The notes under the pieces: model-generated
The model's database searches: none
Seen by the model: the letters and a program-made list of their open reading frames with translations, nothing else
What the model was told of the DNA's origin: nothing
From: Salinisphaera sp.
GTDB lineage: Bacteria > Pseudomonadota > Gammaproteobacteria > Nevskiales > Salinisphaeraceae
Length of the DNA: 64,000 bases
Assembly: GCF_002729955.1 (NCBI RefSeq)
Contig: NZ_PBYA01000016.1
Span: 32,000 to 95,999 of the forward strand
Direction of reading: 5' to 3'
In this document: positions 25,484 to 33,879 of the stretch, in pieces
Layout of the letters: each line of letters begins with the position of its first letter
Position numbering within the stretch: the stretch's first letter is position 1
Made by a program: the position numbers and the translations under genes

Positions 25484-26722
25484 ATGAAATTGCATACCCT
25501 GAGCCGATCCTGGCTCGCCGGCCTGACCGCGGTGACGCTCGGCGCCTCCGTGCTGTTCGGCCCTGCCCATGCCGCCGCCCCGCCCACCGACGAGGTCATG
25601 ACCACCGGCTTGGCAGTCACCGACGACACCGTCAAGGTCGGCATCCTGCATTCGCTTACCGGCACCATGGCGATCAGCGAAACCGGCTCGATTCAGGCCG
25701 AAAAGCTCGCCATCAAGCAGATCAACGAACAGGGCGGCATTCTCGGTCGCCAGATCGAATACACCGTGGAAGACGGCGCCAGCGATTGGCCCACCTTTGC
25801 CGAAAAGGCCCGCAAGCTGCTCCAGGGCGACAAGGTCGCCACCGTGTTCGGCTGCTGGACCTCGGCCTCGCGCAAGGCCGTGCTGCCGGTGTTCGAACAG
25901 AACAACGGCCTGCTCTACTACCCGACCTTCTACGAAGGCCTGGAACAGTCCAAAAACGTGTTCTATACCGGCCAGGAAGCCACCCAGCAGATTCTGGCCG
26001 CACTCAACTGGGCAAACGAAGAACTCGGCGCCAAGAGCTTCTATCTGGTCGGCTCCGACTATATCTGGCCGCGTACGTCGATGAAGATCGCCCGTACCCA
26101 TATCGAGAAGCACCTCGGCGGGCGCGTGGTCGGTGAGGACTACTACCCGCTCGGCAACACCCAGTTCGGTTCGCTGATCAACAAGATCAAGCTCAAGCGC
26201 CCGGATCTGGTGTTTGCCGCCGTCGTGGGTGGCTCCAACGTGGCCTGGTTCAAGCAGCTCAAGGCCGCCGGCATGACCGCCGAGCGTATGCCCATGCTCA
26301 CCATCTCGGTGACCGAGGACGAAGTGCTGGGTATCGGCAAGCAGAACGTCGAGGGCTTCTATTCCTCGATGAAGTATTTCCAGAGCCTGGATATCCCCTC
26401 CAACAAGGAATTCGTGGCGGCATTCAAGAAAGAGTACGGCCAGGACGCGGTCATCGGCGACGTGACCGAATCCGCCTATCTGGGCCCCTGGCTGTGGAAG
26501 CGCGCGGTCGAGAAGGCCGGCAGCTTCGACGTGGACAAGGTGGTCGCGGCCTCCGACAACATGGAATGGAAGGAAGGCATGCCGCACGGCTACACCAAGG
26601 TCGACCCCAACCACCATCTGTGGATGCGTACCCGTATCGGCCAGTGGGGCAGCGACGGCCAGGCCAAGGTGGTGTGGGAATCCGACGTGATCGAGCCGAA
26701 TCCGTTCCCGGAAGGCTACTAG
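25484..26722 (+). CDS. urtA: Amide/urea ABC transporter, periplasmic substrate-binding protein
   Basis: 412 residues with a Sec signal peptide (hydrophobic SWLAGLTAVTLGASVLFG, then AHA/A). The mature part is a type-1 periplasmic-binding fold of the UrtA/FmdD/AmiC family: VKVGILHSLTGTMAISE, ATVFGCWTSASRKAVLPVFE, YYPTFYEGLEQSKNVFYTG and GNTQFGSLINKIK. Homologues bind urea (UrtA) or short amides (FmdD of Methylophilus). With fmdA and amiE nearby and no urease genes in the window, an amide ligand is at least as likely as urea. The start ATG 25484 follows AGGGAGA at a good distance. It is the first gene of the transporter operon; a strong hairpin separates it from urtB. Confidence 0.88.
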   Translation: MKLHTLSRSWLAGLTAVTLGASVLFGPAHAAAPPTDEVMTTGLAVTDDTVKVGILHSLTGTMAISETGSIQAEKLAIKQINEQGGILGRQIEYTVEDGASDWPTFAEKARKLLQGDKVATVFGCWTSASRKAVLPVFEQNNGLLYYPTFYEGLEQSKNVFYTGQEATQQILAALNWANEELGAKSFYLVGSDYIWPRTSMKIARTHIEKHLGGRVVGEDYYPLGNTQFGSLINKIKLKRPDLVFAAVVGGSNVAWFKQLKAAGMTAERMPMLTISVTEDEVLGIGKQNVEGFYSSMKYFQSLDIPSNKEFVAAFKKEYGQDAVIGDVTESAYLGPWLWKRAVEKAGSFDVDKVVAASDNMEWKEGMPHGYTKVDPNHHLWMRTRIGQWGSDGQAKVVWESDVIEPNPFPEGY

Positions 26723-26749
26723 GCCGACCCCTGACCGCTTGAGCAACAC

Positions 26750-26784
26750 GCGTCCACCGGGGTCAAGAAGGCCCCGGTGGACGC
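26750..26784 (+). other. Intercistronic hairpin between urtA and urtB
   Basis: A perfect 13-bp stem, GCGTCCACCGGGG (26750-26762) and its complement (26772-26784), with a 9-nt loop. It ends just before the AAGGGAG ribosome-binding site of urtB. No T-run follows, so it is more likely an mRNA stabiliser or attenuator that keeps binding-protein mRNA in excess than a full terminator. Confidence 0.7.
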
Positions 26785-26798
26785 CCAAGGGAGCAACC

Positions 26799-27722
26799 AT
26801 GGGCGACTTCACCGCACAGGAATTGACCGCAATCTTTGTGATGCAGGGTTTTTCGGGCCTGAGCCTGTTCTGCGTCTTTCTTCTCATGGCCCTGGGGCTG
26901 GCGATCATCTTCGGCCAGATGGGCGTGATCAACATGGCCCACGGCGAATTCCTGACGCTGGGCGCCTATATCACCTATCTCGTGTCGTACCAGGCGGCCG
27001 AATGGGGCGCCACCGCGCTGACCTGGTACTTCCCGGTCGCCATCGTCGCGGCCTTTATCGGCACGTTCGCGCTCGGCTATCTGGTCGAGCGGTTCATGAT
27101 CCGTTATCTCTACAACCGACCGCTGGATACGCTGCTGGCCACCTGGGGCCTGGGCCTGATTCTCCAGCAGGTGTTTCGCTCGATCTTCGGCCCGCGTGAA
27201 AAGACCGTGACCATGCCGGACTGGCTGCTGGGCTCCTACCGCGCCACCGACATGATCGATATCCCCCTCAACGGGCTGTTCATTCTCGTAATCACGCTCG
27301 TGCTCACGCTCGCGCTGTTCGCGCTGCTGTATCGCTCGCGCTGGGGCATCAAGGTGCGTGCGACCACTCAGAACCGCGGCATGGCCAATGCGGCCGGCAT
27401 CAATACCGACCGCGTCGATCGCATGACCTTCGCGCTGGGCTGCGGCATCGCCGGCGTGGCGGGGGCCGCGTTTACTACCATCGCCTCGACCGGGCCGACC
27501 ACCGGCTCGCTGTATATCGTCGATACCTTCCTGGTGGTCGTGTTCGGCGGCGCGGCCAGTCTGCTGGGCACCGTGGTGTCGGCATTCGGCATCGCCCAGT
27601 CGCAGTCGATCCTGTCGTTCTTCTGGTCGGGTTCGATGGCCAAGGTCTTCACCCTGCTCACTGTGGTCGTGATCCTCATGCTGCGTCCGCAGGGCCTGTT
27701 CGCCAGCAAGGTGCGCCGCTAA
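26799..27722 (+). CDS. urtB: Amide/urea ABC transporter, permease subunit UrtB-like (short form)
   Basis: 307 residues with about eight spans, a LivH-type branched-chain permease. Marks are FCVFLLMALGLAIIFGQMGVINMAHGEFLTLGAY near the N-terminus and RATTQNRGMANAAGINTDRVDRMTFALG (the EAA-like coupling loop). Cyanobacterial-type UrtB proteins often carry a large N-terminal extension; this one lacks it and is closer in size to the FmdE permease of amide transporters. ATG 26799 is preceded by AAGGGAG. Together with UrtC it would form the inner-membrane channel. Confidence 0.88.
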   Translation: MGDFTAQELTAIFVMQGFSGLSLFCVFLLMALGLAIIFGQMGVINMAHGEFLTLGAYITYLVSYQAAEWGATALTWYFPVAIVAAFIGTFALGYLVERFMIRYLYNRPLDTLLATWGLGLILQQVFRSIFGPREKTVTMPDWLLGSYRATDMIDIPLNGLFILVITLVLTLALFALLYRSRWGIKVRATTQNRGMANAAGINTDRVDRMTFALGCGIAGVAGAAFTTIASTGPTTGSLYIVDTFLVVVFGGAASLLGTVVSAFGIAQSQSILSFFWSGSMAKVFTLLTVVVILMLRPQGLFASKVRR

Positions 27723-27747
27723 GGCCGCGCCGTCAGGGAGTATTCAC

Positions 27748-28908
27748 GTGCAACGTCTCACCAAGGCATTCGGCGGCACGTCCGGGCTGATCCAGATCGC
27801 GGTGATCGCCGCGATTCTGATGATCGTCCTGCCGGCCACCACCGAAATCTTTCGTCTCAATCTGTTCGGCAAGTATCTGACCTATGCCTTCGTCGCCGTC
27901 GGGCTGGTGTTGTGCTGGGGCTACGGCGGCATCCTCAGCCTTGGCCAGGGGGTGTTCTTCGGCCTGGGCGGCTATTGCATGGCCATGTTTCTCAAGCTGG
28001 AAGCTTCCACGCCCGAGGCCACGAAGATCCAGACCACGCCGGGCATTCCCGACTTCATGGACTGGAACCAGCTCACCGAGCTGCCCTGGTTCTGGGAACC
28101 CTTCCACAGCTTTGCCTTTACGGTATTCGCAGTCGTCGCCGTACCGGCCTTCTTCGCCTGGCTGATCGGCTATGCCATGTTCAAGCGCCGCGTAGGCGGG
28201 GTGTATTTCGCCATCATCACCCAGGCGATTGCCGTCATTCTGACCATTCTCATCGTCGGTCAGCAGGGCTATACCGGCGGCATCAACGGCATCACCGACC
28301 TGCGCACCCTGCTGGGTTGGGACATTCGGACCGACGGCGCCAAATACGTTCTCTACTACGCCTGCTGTATCGCCCTGCTGCTGTGTCTGCTTGCCGGCAA
28401 GTTCATCATCAACAGCCGCTTCGGGCGCCTGCTCATCGCCATGCGCGATCAGGAAGACCGGGTGCGTTTTTCCGGCTACGACGTGGCCAACATGAAGGTG
28501 TTCGTGTTCGTGATGGCCTCGGTATTCGCGGCCATCGGCGGGGCATTCTTCACCCTGCAGGTCGGCTTCATGTCCCCCACCTTCATCGGCGCGGTGGCGT
28601 CGATCGAAATGGTGGTGTTCTGTGCCGTCGGCGGGCGCCTGTCGGTGGTGGGCGCGGCCTGTGGGGCGTTCATCGTCAGCTGGGCCAAGACCTCGCTGTC
28701 CGACAGCTTCCCGCAGATCTGGCCCGTGGTCATGGGCGCATTGTTCATCGGCGTAGTCATGTTCTTCCCGCGTGGTCTGGCCGGGCTCGTGTCGGACTAC
28801 GGCTCGAAGCTCATGCCCGGCCGTAAATCCCGATCCAAGCCGTCGACCCACAAACCGGATACGGCCAGCCGGTCGGCTGCCGGCACCACCCCGCAGGAGC
28901 CCGCGTAA
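27748..28908 (+). CDS. urtC: Amide/urea ABC transporter, permease subunit UrtC-like
   Basis: 386 residues of the LivM-type permease family. FAVVAVPAFFAWLIGYAMFKRRVGGVYFAIITQAIAV is the family-specific centre, ITDLRTLLGWD sits in the periplasmic loop, and RFGRLLIAMRDQEDRVRFSGYDV is the coupling loop. The start is GTG 27748, preceded by CAGGGAG. The C-terminal ~25 residues are hydrophilic and probably cytoplasmic. The TAA stop shares one base with the urtD start codon (TAATG), showing tight translational coupling. Confidence 0.9.
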   Translation: MQRLTKAFGGTSGLIQIAVIAAILMIVLPATTEIFRLNLFGKYLTYAFVAVGLVLCWGYGGILSLGQGVFFGLGGYCMAMFLKLEASTPEATKIQTTPGIPDFMDWNQLTELPWFWEPFHSFAFTVFAVVAVPAFFAWLIGYAMFKRRVGGVYFAIITQAIAVILTILIVGQQGYTGGINGITDLRTLLGWDIRTDGAKYVLYYACCIALLLCLLAGKFIINSRFGRLLIAMRDQEDRVRFSGYDVANMKVFVFVMASVFAAIGGAFFTLQVGFMSPTFIGAVASIEMVVFCAVGGRLSVVGAACGAFIVSWAKTSLSDSFPQIWPVVMGALFIGVVMFFPRGLAGLVSDYGSKLMPGRKSRSKPSTHKPDTASRSAAGTTPQEPA

Positions 28909-29648
28909 TGAGCAACGCCATGATTCTCGAGGTCGAGGACCTCGGTGTGTCCTTCGACGGCTTCAAGGCGATCGACGCCCTGAATTTCTATGTGGAACGC
29001 AACGAACTGCGGGTGGTGATCGGCCCCAATGGGGCCGGCAAGACCACCCTGCTGGACCTGATCTGCGGCAAGACGCGTGCGACCAGCGGCAAGATCAAGT
29101 TCAAGAACAAGGACCTGACCAAGCTCTCGGAGCACCAGATCGTGCATGCCGGCGTGGGCCGCAAGTTCCAGACGCCCTCGATCTACGAAAACCTCACCGT
29201 GCGCCAGAACCTGGAGCTGTCGTCGCCGGGCGGGCGCACCGTGTTGTCGAGCCTGTTCTTCCGGCGCACGGCCCGCCTCAACGACCGTATTCAGGAGATC
29301 GCCGAAACGATCTATCTGGTCGACGAACTGGACCTCAGCGCCGGCCTGCTCAGCCATGGCCAGAAGCAGTGGCTGGAAATCGGCATGCTGCTCATCCAGG
29401 ACCCGGAACTGCTCATGCTCGACGAACCCGTGGCCGGCATGAGCGTGCCTGAGCGCGAAGCCACGGCCGCCCTGCTCAACCGTATCAAGGAAAACCGCGC
29501 CGTGATCGTGATCGAGCACGACATGGATTTCGTCAAGGACATCGGCCGCAAGGTTACCGTGCTGCACCAGGGCAAGATCCTCGCCGAGGGCCCGATGGAA
29601 AAGGTGCAGTCCGACGAACGCGTCATCGAAGTCTATCTAGGCCACTGA
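28908..29648 (+). CDS. urtD: Amide/urea ABC transporter, ATPase subunit UrtD-like
   Basis: 246 residues of the LivG-type ATPase family. Walker A is GPNGAGKTTL (~residue 40), the Q-loop region is GRKFQTPSIYENLTVRQNLELS, the signature region is LLSHGQKQWLEIGMLL (LSHGQ in place of LSGGQ, common in UrtD), and Walker B is PELLMLDEPVAGMS with the H-loop VIVIEHDMDFV. It energises the permease pair with UrtE. One-base overlap with urtC and 10 bp to urtE place it firmly in the operon. Confidence 0.92.
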   Translation: MSNAMILEVEDLGVSFDGFKAIDALNFYVERNELRVVIGPNGAGKTTLLDLICGKTRATSGKIKFKNKDLTKLSEHQIVHAGVGRKFQTPSIYENLTVRQNLELSSPGGRTVLSSLFFRRTARLNDRIQEIAETIYLVDELDLSAGLLSHGQKQWLEIGMLLIQDPELLMLDEPVAGMSVPEREATAALLNRIKENRAVIVIEHDMDFVKDIGRKVTVLHQGKILAEGPMEKVQSDERVIEVYLGH

Positions 29649-29658
29649 GGACATCATC

Positions 29659-30345
29659 ATGCTCAGCACCCAGGATCTGCGCGTCAGCTACGGCATGAGC
29701 GAGGTCATCCACGGTATTTCCTTCAGCGTCGGCCAGACCGAAACGGTGGCCATCATGGGCCGCAACGGCATGGGCAAGACCACGCTGTTCAAGTCGCTCA
29801 TTGGCATCCTGCCCGCGAAAGGCAGCATTCGTATCGGCGAGGAGGACGTCGGCAAGCGCCAGGCCTACGAGCGCGTCAAGCGCGGGCTGGCCTATGTGCC
29901 CCAGGGGCGTCTCGTTTTCGGCACCCTCACCGTCGAGGAGAACATCGCCGCCGGCCTGGAAGCCACCGGCCGACGCAAGATCCCCGGCGATATCTACGAT
30001 CTGTTCCCGGTACTGCGCGACATGCGCCGCCGCAAGGCGGGCAACCTCTCCGGCGGCCAGCAGCAACAGCTGGCCATCGCGCGGGCGCTTGCGGCCGACC
30101 CCAAGGTGCTGCTGCTCGACGAACCCACCGAAGGCATCCAGCCCTCGATCATCAAGGATCTGGCCAAGACGCTCAACGAGATCAAGCGCACGCGCCAGAT
30201 CAGCATCGTCGTATCCGAACAGGTGCTGAGCTTCGCTACCGCAGTGGCCGACCGGATGCTGGTGCTCGACAAGGGCAAGATCGCCCACGAAGCGGCCGGT
30301 GAGGATATCGATGCCAAGCAGATCAGCCGCTATCTGACCGTCTAG
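29659..30345 (+). CDS. urtE: Amide/urea ABC transporter, ATPase subunit UrtE-like
   Basis: 228 residues of the LivF-type ATPase family. Walker A is GRNGMGKTTLFKSL, followed by the UrtE-typical GLAYVPQGRLVFGTLTVEENI, the signature NLSGGQQQQLAIARALA, Walker B KVLLLDEPTEGIQPSII and IVVSEQVLSFA, in which the switch histidine of most ATPases is replaced by glutamine, as often seen in LivF proteins. It is the last gene of the operon and converges with the LysR regulator 35 bp away. Confidence 0.92.
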   Translation: MLSTQDLRVSYGMSEVIHGISFSVGQTETVAIMGRNGMGKTTLFKSLIGILPAKGSIRIGEEDVGKRQAYERVKRGLAYVPQGRLVFGTLTVEENIAAGLEATGRRKIPGDIYDLFPVLRDMRRRKAGNLSGGQQQQLAIARALAADPKVLLLDEPTEGIQPSIIKDLAKTLNEIKRTRQISIVVSEQVLSFATAVADRMLVLDKGKIAHEAAGEDIDAKQISRYLTV

Positions 30346-30379
30346 GCAGCATCAACATGGGTGACGACCCACTGCAGCG

Positions 30380-31276
30380 CTAGTCCGGCCTGAGCTTCAA
30401 ACCTTCGACGACCGTACGCAAGGCACGCGACGACTGTCGGCGCGACGGGTAGTACAGATGGTGGCCGGGCCATGTCGGGGCCCAGTCGTCGAGCGTGGTG
30501 TGCAGCCGGCCGGCCTCGATATCGGCTGCCGCCATCTCGATGGGCAGAAAGCCCAGTCCATAGCCACGCCGAACCGCATGCCGGATCTGGTAGAGCGTGT
30601 CGAACACCAGGCGGCCGGGCACGCGCACATCGATCGCTTCGCCGCCGTTTTCGAGTTCCCAAGCATAGATGGCGCCTCGCGTCGGTAACCGAAGGTTCGC
30701 TGCACGGTGGTGCGCCAGATCAGCCGGTATGCGTGGATGGTCGTTCTTCGCGAAATAAGACGGCGTGCCGACAATGACCATGCGCTGCTCGGCCTGCAGG
30801 GCAACGGCGATCATATCCTGCTCAACCGACGGCCCGAGCCGGACACCGATATCGAAGCGGCTGGCCACGATATCGGTCAGCCCGTAATCCGTTGCGATCT
30901 CGACGGTGATATCTGGATATTGCTCGATCACGGCTTCGAGACGCGGCCAGAGAATATATTCCGCCACGAAGTCGAAAGTGTTGATCCGGATCGTGCCGGC
31001 CGGGCGTTGCTGCTGGGATTGCAGCTCGGCCACCTCGGCTTCGATATCGGCAAAACGAGGTCCGAGCAGCGCCAGCAGACGATCGCCTGCCTCGGTGGTG
31101 GAAATACTGCGCGTGTTTCGGGCCAGCAGCCGTAACCCGAGCCGCTGCTCCAGCGATTTCATCGACTGGCTCAACGCCGACTGGGAAACCCCGAGCTGCG
31201 CGGCCGCGCGGGTAAAGCTGCCCTCTCGGGCAATCGTCACGAAAGAAAACAGGTCGTCGTAGTAGCGGCGCGGCAT
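30380..31276 (-). CDS. LysR-family transcriptional regulator
   Basis: 298 residues from ATG 31276 (MPRRYYDDLFSFVTIAREG). The N-terminal winged helix-turn-helix contains SFTRAAAQLGVSQSALSQSMKSLEQRLGLRLLAR, followed by a periplasmic-binding-like effector domain (AGTIRINTFDFVAEYILWP, DIGVRLGPSVEQDMIAV, YGLGFLPIEMA). This form belongs to the large group of YafC/DmlR-like LysR proteins. It is divergent from the cupin-cupin-SDR-tautomerase operon (138 bp between starts) and most likely regulates it. The open frame extends 29 codons upstream, but the conserved start is the later ATG. Confidence 0.9.
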   Translation of the reverse strand: MPRRYYDDLFSFVTIAREGSFTRAAAQLGVSQSALSQSMKSLEQRLGLRLLARNTRSISTTEAGDRLLALLGPRFADIEAEVAELQSQQQRPAGTIRINTFDFVAEYILWPRLEAVIEQYPDITVEIATDYGLTDIVASRFDIGVRLGPSVEQDMIAVALQAEQRMVIVGTPSYFAKNDHPRIPADLAHHRAANLRLPTRGAIYAWELENGGEAIDVRVPGRLVFDTLYQIRHAVRRGYGLGFLPIEMAAADIEAGRLHTTLDDWAPTWPGHHLYYPSRRQSSRALRTVVEGLKLRPD

Positions 31277-31414
31277 CAGACTTCCCCATGCTGGATTAAG
31301 AAGCCCAGCTAATAAAGCCATTCGAATACCGACTATGGATACGCGCCGCCGCGCTCGCAACAATCATCGCCTGTCGAAATCGCCCAAACGAACGGTCATC
31401 GAGAGGAAAGAACC

Positions 31415-31921
31415 ATGTACAAACCGCCCACTCTCCCCTTCGCGCTTTTATTCGCATTTGCCACGCCGATGAGCACGGCCCTTGCCGAGCCGACCGCCGA
31501 TACGGACTCATCCGCGACCACACTGAAGATAACCACCCAGCAGCAGCGTGCCACGCGCACCGACCTGTCCGAGTACTTCACCGGCTCTGCGCTCGTTAAT
31601 CCGCTTTTCTCCGCCGAGGACGACTCCAGAGCGACCGCGGCCGAAGTGACTTTCGAGCCCGGCGCGCGCACGAACTGGCACGTACATCCCGTCGGCCAGC
31701 AGCTGGTCGTCACGCATGGCGTGGGCCGCGTTCAGCTCGAAGGCCAGCCCGTGCGCACATTACAGGCCGGCGATGTGGCCTGGATTCCGGCCGGGGCCAA
31801 CCATTGGCATGGCGCGAGCGCGGAACACAGCATGACCCATATCGCCGTGCAGGAGCGCCGTGAGGGGCAGAACGTCGAGTGGGGCAACAAGGTGACCGAC
31901 GCCCAGTACCGCGCCGAATAA
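31415..31921 (+). CDS. Exported cupin-domain protein
   Basis: 168 residues with a Sec signal peptide ([16 protein letters not shown], likely cut before EPTAD) and a single cupin barrel. The first cupin motif is [28 protein letters not shown] and the second is [19 protein letters not shown], giving two or three metal-binding histidines. GAGAGGAAAG precedes the ATG. Its neighbour at 31953 is a cytoplasmic paralogue. Such cupins often follow LysR genes in quinone or carbonyl-response operons, but the reaction, if any, is unknown. Confidence 0.8.
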   Translation: MYKPPTLPFALLFAFATPMSTALAEPTADTDSSATTLKITTQQQRATRTDLSEYFTGSALVNPLFSAEDDSRATAAEVTFEPGARTNWHVHPVGQQLVVTHGVGRVQLEGQPVRTLQAGDVAWIPAGANHWHGASAEHSMTHIAVQERREGQNVEWGNKVTDAQYRAE

Positions 31922-31952
31922 CCGAATCCCGAAACCGATACAGGAGAACGCC

Positions 31953-32354
31953 ATGGATATCAGCAGAAATGGCAGTCGTGCCTCGGCGACCCCGCCGGCC
32001 GAGTATTTCACCGGCACGGTCCGTCTCGACCCGTTGTTCGACCGCGAAGAGCCGGCCCGCACAGCGGGCGCCAGCGTGACATTCGAAGCCCGGGCACGCA
32101 CCGCCTGGCATACCCACCCGCTGGGTCAGACGTTGATCGTGACCGCCGGCTGCGGACGCGTACAGCGCGAAGGCGGACCGATCGAAACCATCAACCCCGG
32201 CGACGTGGTCTGGTTTCCACCGGGCGAGAAACATTGGCACGGGGCCGCCCCCGAGACTGCGATGACCCACATCGCCATTCAGGAAAAGGGCGAAGACGGC
32301 CCGGTCACCTGGATGGAAAAGGTCACGGACGCCGAGTACGAAGGCCGCGAATAA
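31953..32354 (+). CDS. Cytoplasmic cupin-domain protein (paralogue of the preceding gene)
   Basis: 133 residues, sharing with its upstream neighbour the EYFTGxxxxxPLF opening, [60 protein letters not shown] and a C-terminal KVTDAEY. It lacks a signal peptide. The tandem pair therefore gives one exported and one cytoplasmic version of the same domain, most simply through a local duplication. CAGGAGAA lies before the ATG and the gap to the first cupin is 31 bp. Function is unknown. Confidence 0.8.
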   Translation: MDISRNGSRASATPPAEYFTGTVRLDPLFDREEPARTAGASVTFEARARTAWHTHPLGQTLIVTAGCGRVQREGGPIETINPGDVVWFPPGEKHWHGAAPETAMTHIAIQEKGEDGPVTWMEKVTDAEYEGRE

Positions 32355-32363
32355 GTCACCAAA

Positions 32364-32388
32364 GCACGCGCCCGGCGCGGGCGTGTGC
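32364..32388 (+). other. Intercistronic hairpin between the second cupin and the SDR gene
   Basis: An 11-bp stem with one G-U pair (GCACGCGCCCG, 32364-32374, and CGGGCGTGTGC, 32378-32388) and a 3-nt loop, followed by only a short T stretch. It could partly terminate or protect the upstream message. Confidence 0.55.
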
Positions 32389-32417
32389 GTTTAACAACAC
32401 GTTCCAAGGAGCTTGTC

Positions 32418-33164
32418 ATGAGCGATTCGCTCGATAATCAGGTTGTCGTCATTACCGGTGGCAGCAGCGGTCTGGGTGAAGCCACTGCCCGCCATCTGGC
32501 CAGCCACGGTGCGACGATCGTGCTCGGCGCACGTCGCCTCGAGCGTATGCAGTCGATCGTCTCGGACATCGAGGCAAGCGGCGGCACGGCGCTCGCGGTA
32601 ACCACCGACGTAACCGACCGTCACCAGGTCCAGCATCTGGTCGACACAGCGCTCGCCGAATACGGCCGCGTGGACGTCATGCTCAACAACGCCGGCCTGA
32701 TGCAGCAGTCCGCACTCGACAAACTCAAGATCGACGAGTGGGACAACATGATCGATATCAACATCAAGGGCACGCTCTACGGCATCGCCGCCGTGCTGCC
32801 GCAGATGCAGAAACAACAGAACGGGCACATCATCAACGTGTCGTCGGTGGCCGGTCACAAGGTCACGCCGGCAGGCACGGTCTATTGCGCAACCAAGTAC
32901 GCCGTACGCGCGATCAGCGAAGGCCTGCGCCAGGAGGTGAAGGACTACAACCTGCGCACGACCATCATTTCACCCGGCGCGATCGACACCGAGCTGCCGA
33001 GTCATATCACCGACGCCGAAGCGTCGCAGGCCATTAACGGCTTCTATGAATCGGCCGCCATCCCTGCGGACTCCTTCGCCCGCGCGGTGTACTTCGCGAT
33101 CAGCCAGCCCGCCGACGTGGATATCAACGAAATCCTGTACCGGCCGACCGCCCAGCCGCTCTGA
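32418..33164 (+). CDS. Short-chain dehydrogenase/reductase
   Basis: 248 residues, classical [22 protein letters not shown] (cofactor loop), [20 protein letters not shown] with the catalytic serine, [18 protein letters not shown] giving Tyr-x3-Lys, and [10 protein letters not shown]. The arginine-containing GARRLERM after the second strand favours NADP(H). AAGGAGC precedes ATG 32418. It resembles the YdfG/'SDR family oxidoreductase' groups that travel with LysR and tautomerase genes. Its substrate is unknown. Confidence 0.88.
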   Translation: MSDSLDNQVVVITGGSSGLGEATARHLASHGATIVLGARRLERMQSIVSDIEASGGTALAVTTDVTDRHQVQHLVDTALAEYGRVDVMLNNAGLMQQSALDKLKIDEWDNMIDINIKGTLYGIAAVLPQMQKQQNGHIINVSSVAGHKVTPAGTVYCATKYAVRAISEGLRQEVKDYNLRTTIISPGAIDTELPSHITDAEASQAINGFYESAAIPADSFARAVYFAISQPADVDINEILYRPTAQPL

Positions 33165-33170
33165 TCACAT

Positions 33171-33197
33171 CGGGCCCGCGGTCTCACCGCGGGCCCG
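33171..33197 (+). other. Intercistronic hairpin between the SDR and tautomerase genes
   Basis: A perfect 12-bp stem, CGGGCCCGCGGT (33171-33182) and its complement (33186-33197), with a CTC loop and no T-run. It begins 6 bp after the SDR stop and ends 19 bp before the tautomerase start. Confidence 0.65.
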
Positions 33198-33216
33198 CAC
33201 ATCGCAGAAGGACCCC

Positions 33217-33459
33217 ATGCCCCACGTGAATCTGAAAATCGCCGGCGGTCAGTCCGATACCGTCAAACGCCAGCTCGCGGATGCTTTCGTCGCGAGTCTG
33301 GTTGGGATTGCCGGCGCCGATCCCAACCAGGTATCGGTTGCTATCGAGGATATCGAGCCCCGTCACTGGGCGCGCGACGTCTACGACCAAGCGATCGCTC
33401 CGAGGTCGGAGACGCTCTATCGACGGCCCGGCTATAACCCGGACCAACTGCCTCGCTGA
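33217..33459 (+). CDS. Tautomerase-family protein (4-oxalocrotonate tautomerase-like)
   Basis: 80 residues. The product begins MPHVNLKIAGGQSD, leaving Pro after Met removal as the catalytic base of the tautomerase superfamily. VSVAIEDIEPRHWARDVYDQAI supplies the helix and strand typical of short 4-OT-like chains. It would act as a homo-oligomer on small keto-enol substrates. AGAAGGA lies upstream of the ATG. It is the last gene of the LysR-linked operon. Confidence 0.8.
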   Translation: MPHVNLKIAGGQSDTVKRQLADAFVASLVGIAGADPNQVSVAIEDIEPRHWARDVYDQAIAPRSETLYRRPGYNPDQLPR

Positions 33460-33774
33460 AGCATCGCCCCAACCCCCCGATGGCAACGGCGGCGGTCGAC
33501 GCCAGCCCACTGCCGGAGTGCTCGCCTCGTTTGCCCGAGGCCGCGACAGCGACTAGCGACCTATGCGCCGAATACAGCCGCGGCGCGCCGGCCCTATCGC
33601 TTGCACGAAGGTATCGGCATCGGCTGAACAGCCCGCTAGTCGGTCCCCGGCTCGATGCGCGATCGCGGCCCCCCCAGTTCTCCTATCGGCCGGCCATGGC
33701 CTACTCGTGCTTCGGTTGACGCCACCGGCCATTGCTTTCCAGCCGCAGCTTCGCAACCGCAGCGCGATGCGCGT

Positions 33775-33790
33775 TACGTCATCCGACGTA
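33775..33790. promoter_or_regulatory. Inverted repeat TACGTC-N4-GACGTA before fmdA
   Basis: Identical arms and spacing to the repeat before urtA (25329-25344), with an unrelated 4-bp spacer. A -10-like AAGACT (33814-33819) lies 34 bp from the centre and the fmdA start is 97 bp downstream. The rest of the 420-bp gap between the tautomerase gene and fmdA (33460-33879) shows no gene or other repeat that I could recognise. Confidence 0.6.
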
Positions 33791-33879
33791 TTGCCGCACC
33801 CCCGGCCGCATTCAAGACTGATTCCCGAACCGGCGAGCCGCGCTCGCACCGCTGACACCGTTCGTAGGAGAACAACGCC

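Noticed and set aside
25484..30345. Dedicated urea system with urease
   Set aside because: The transporter is UrtABCDE-like, but no urease genes are present, while formamidase and amidase are, so an amide role is kept open.
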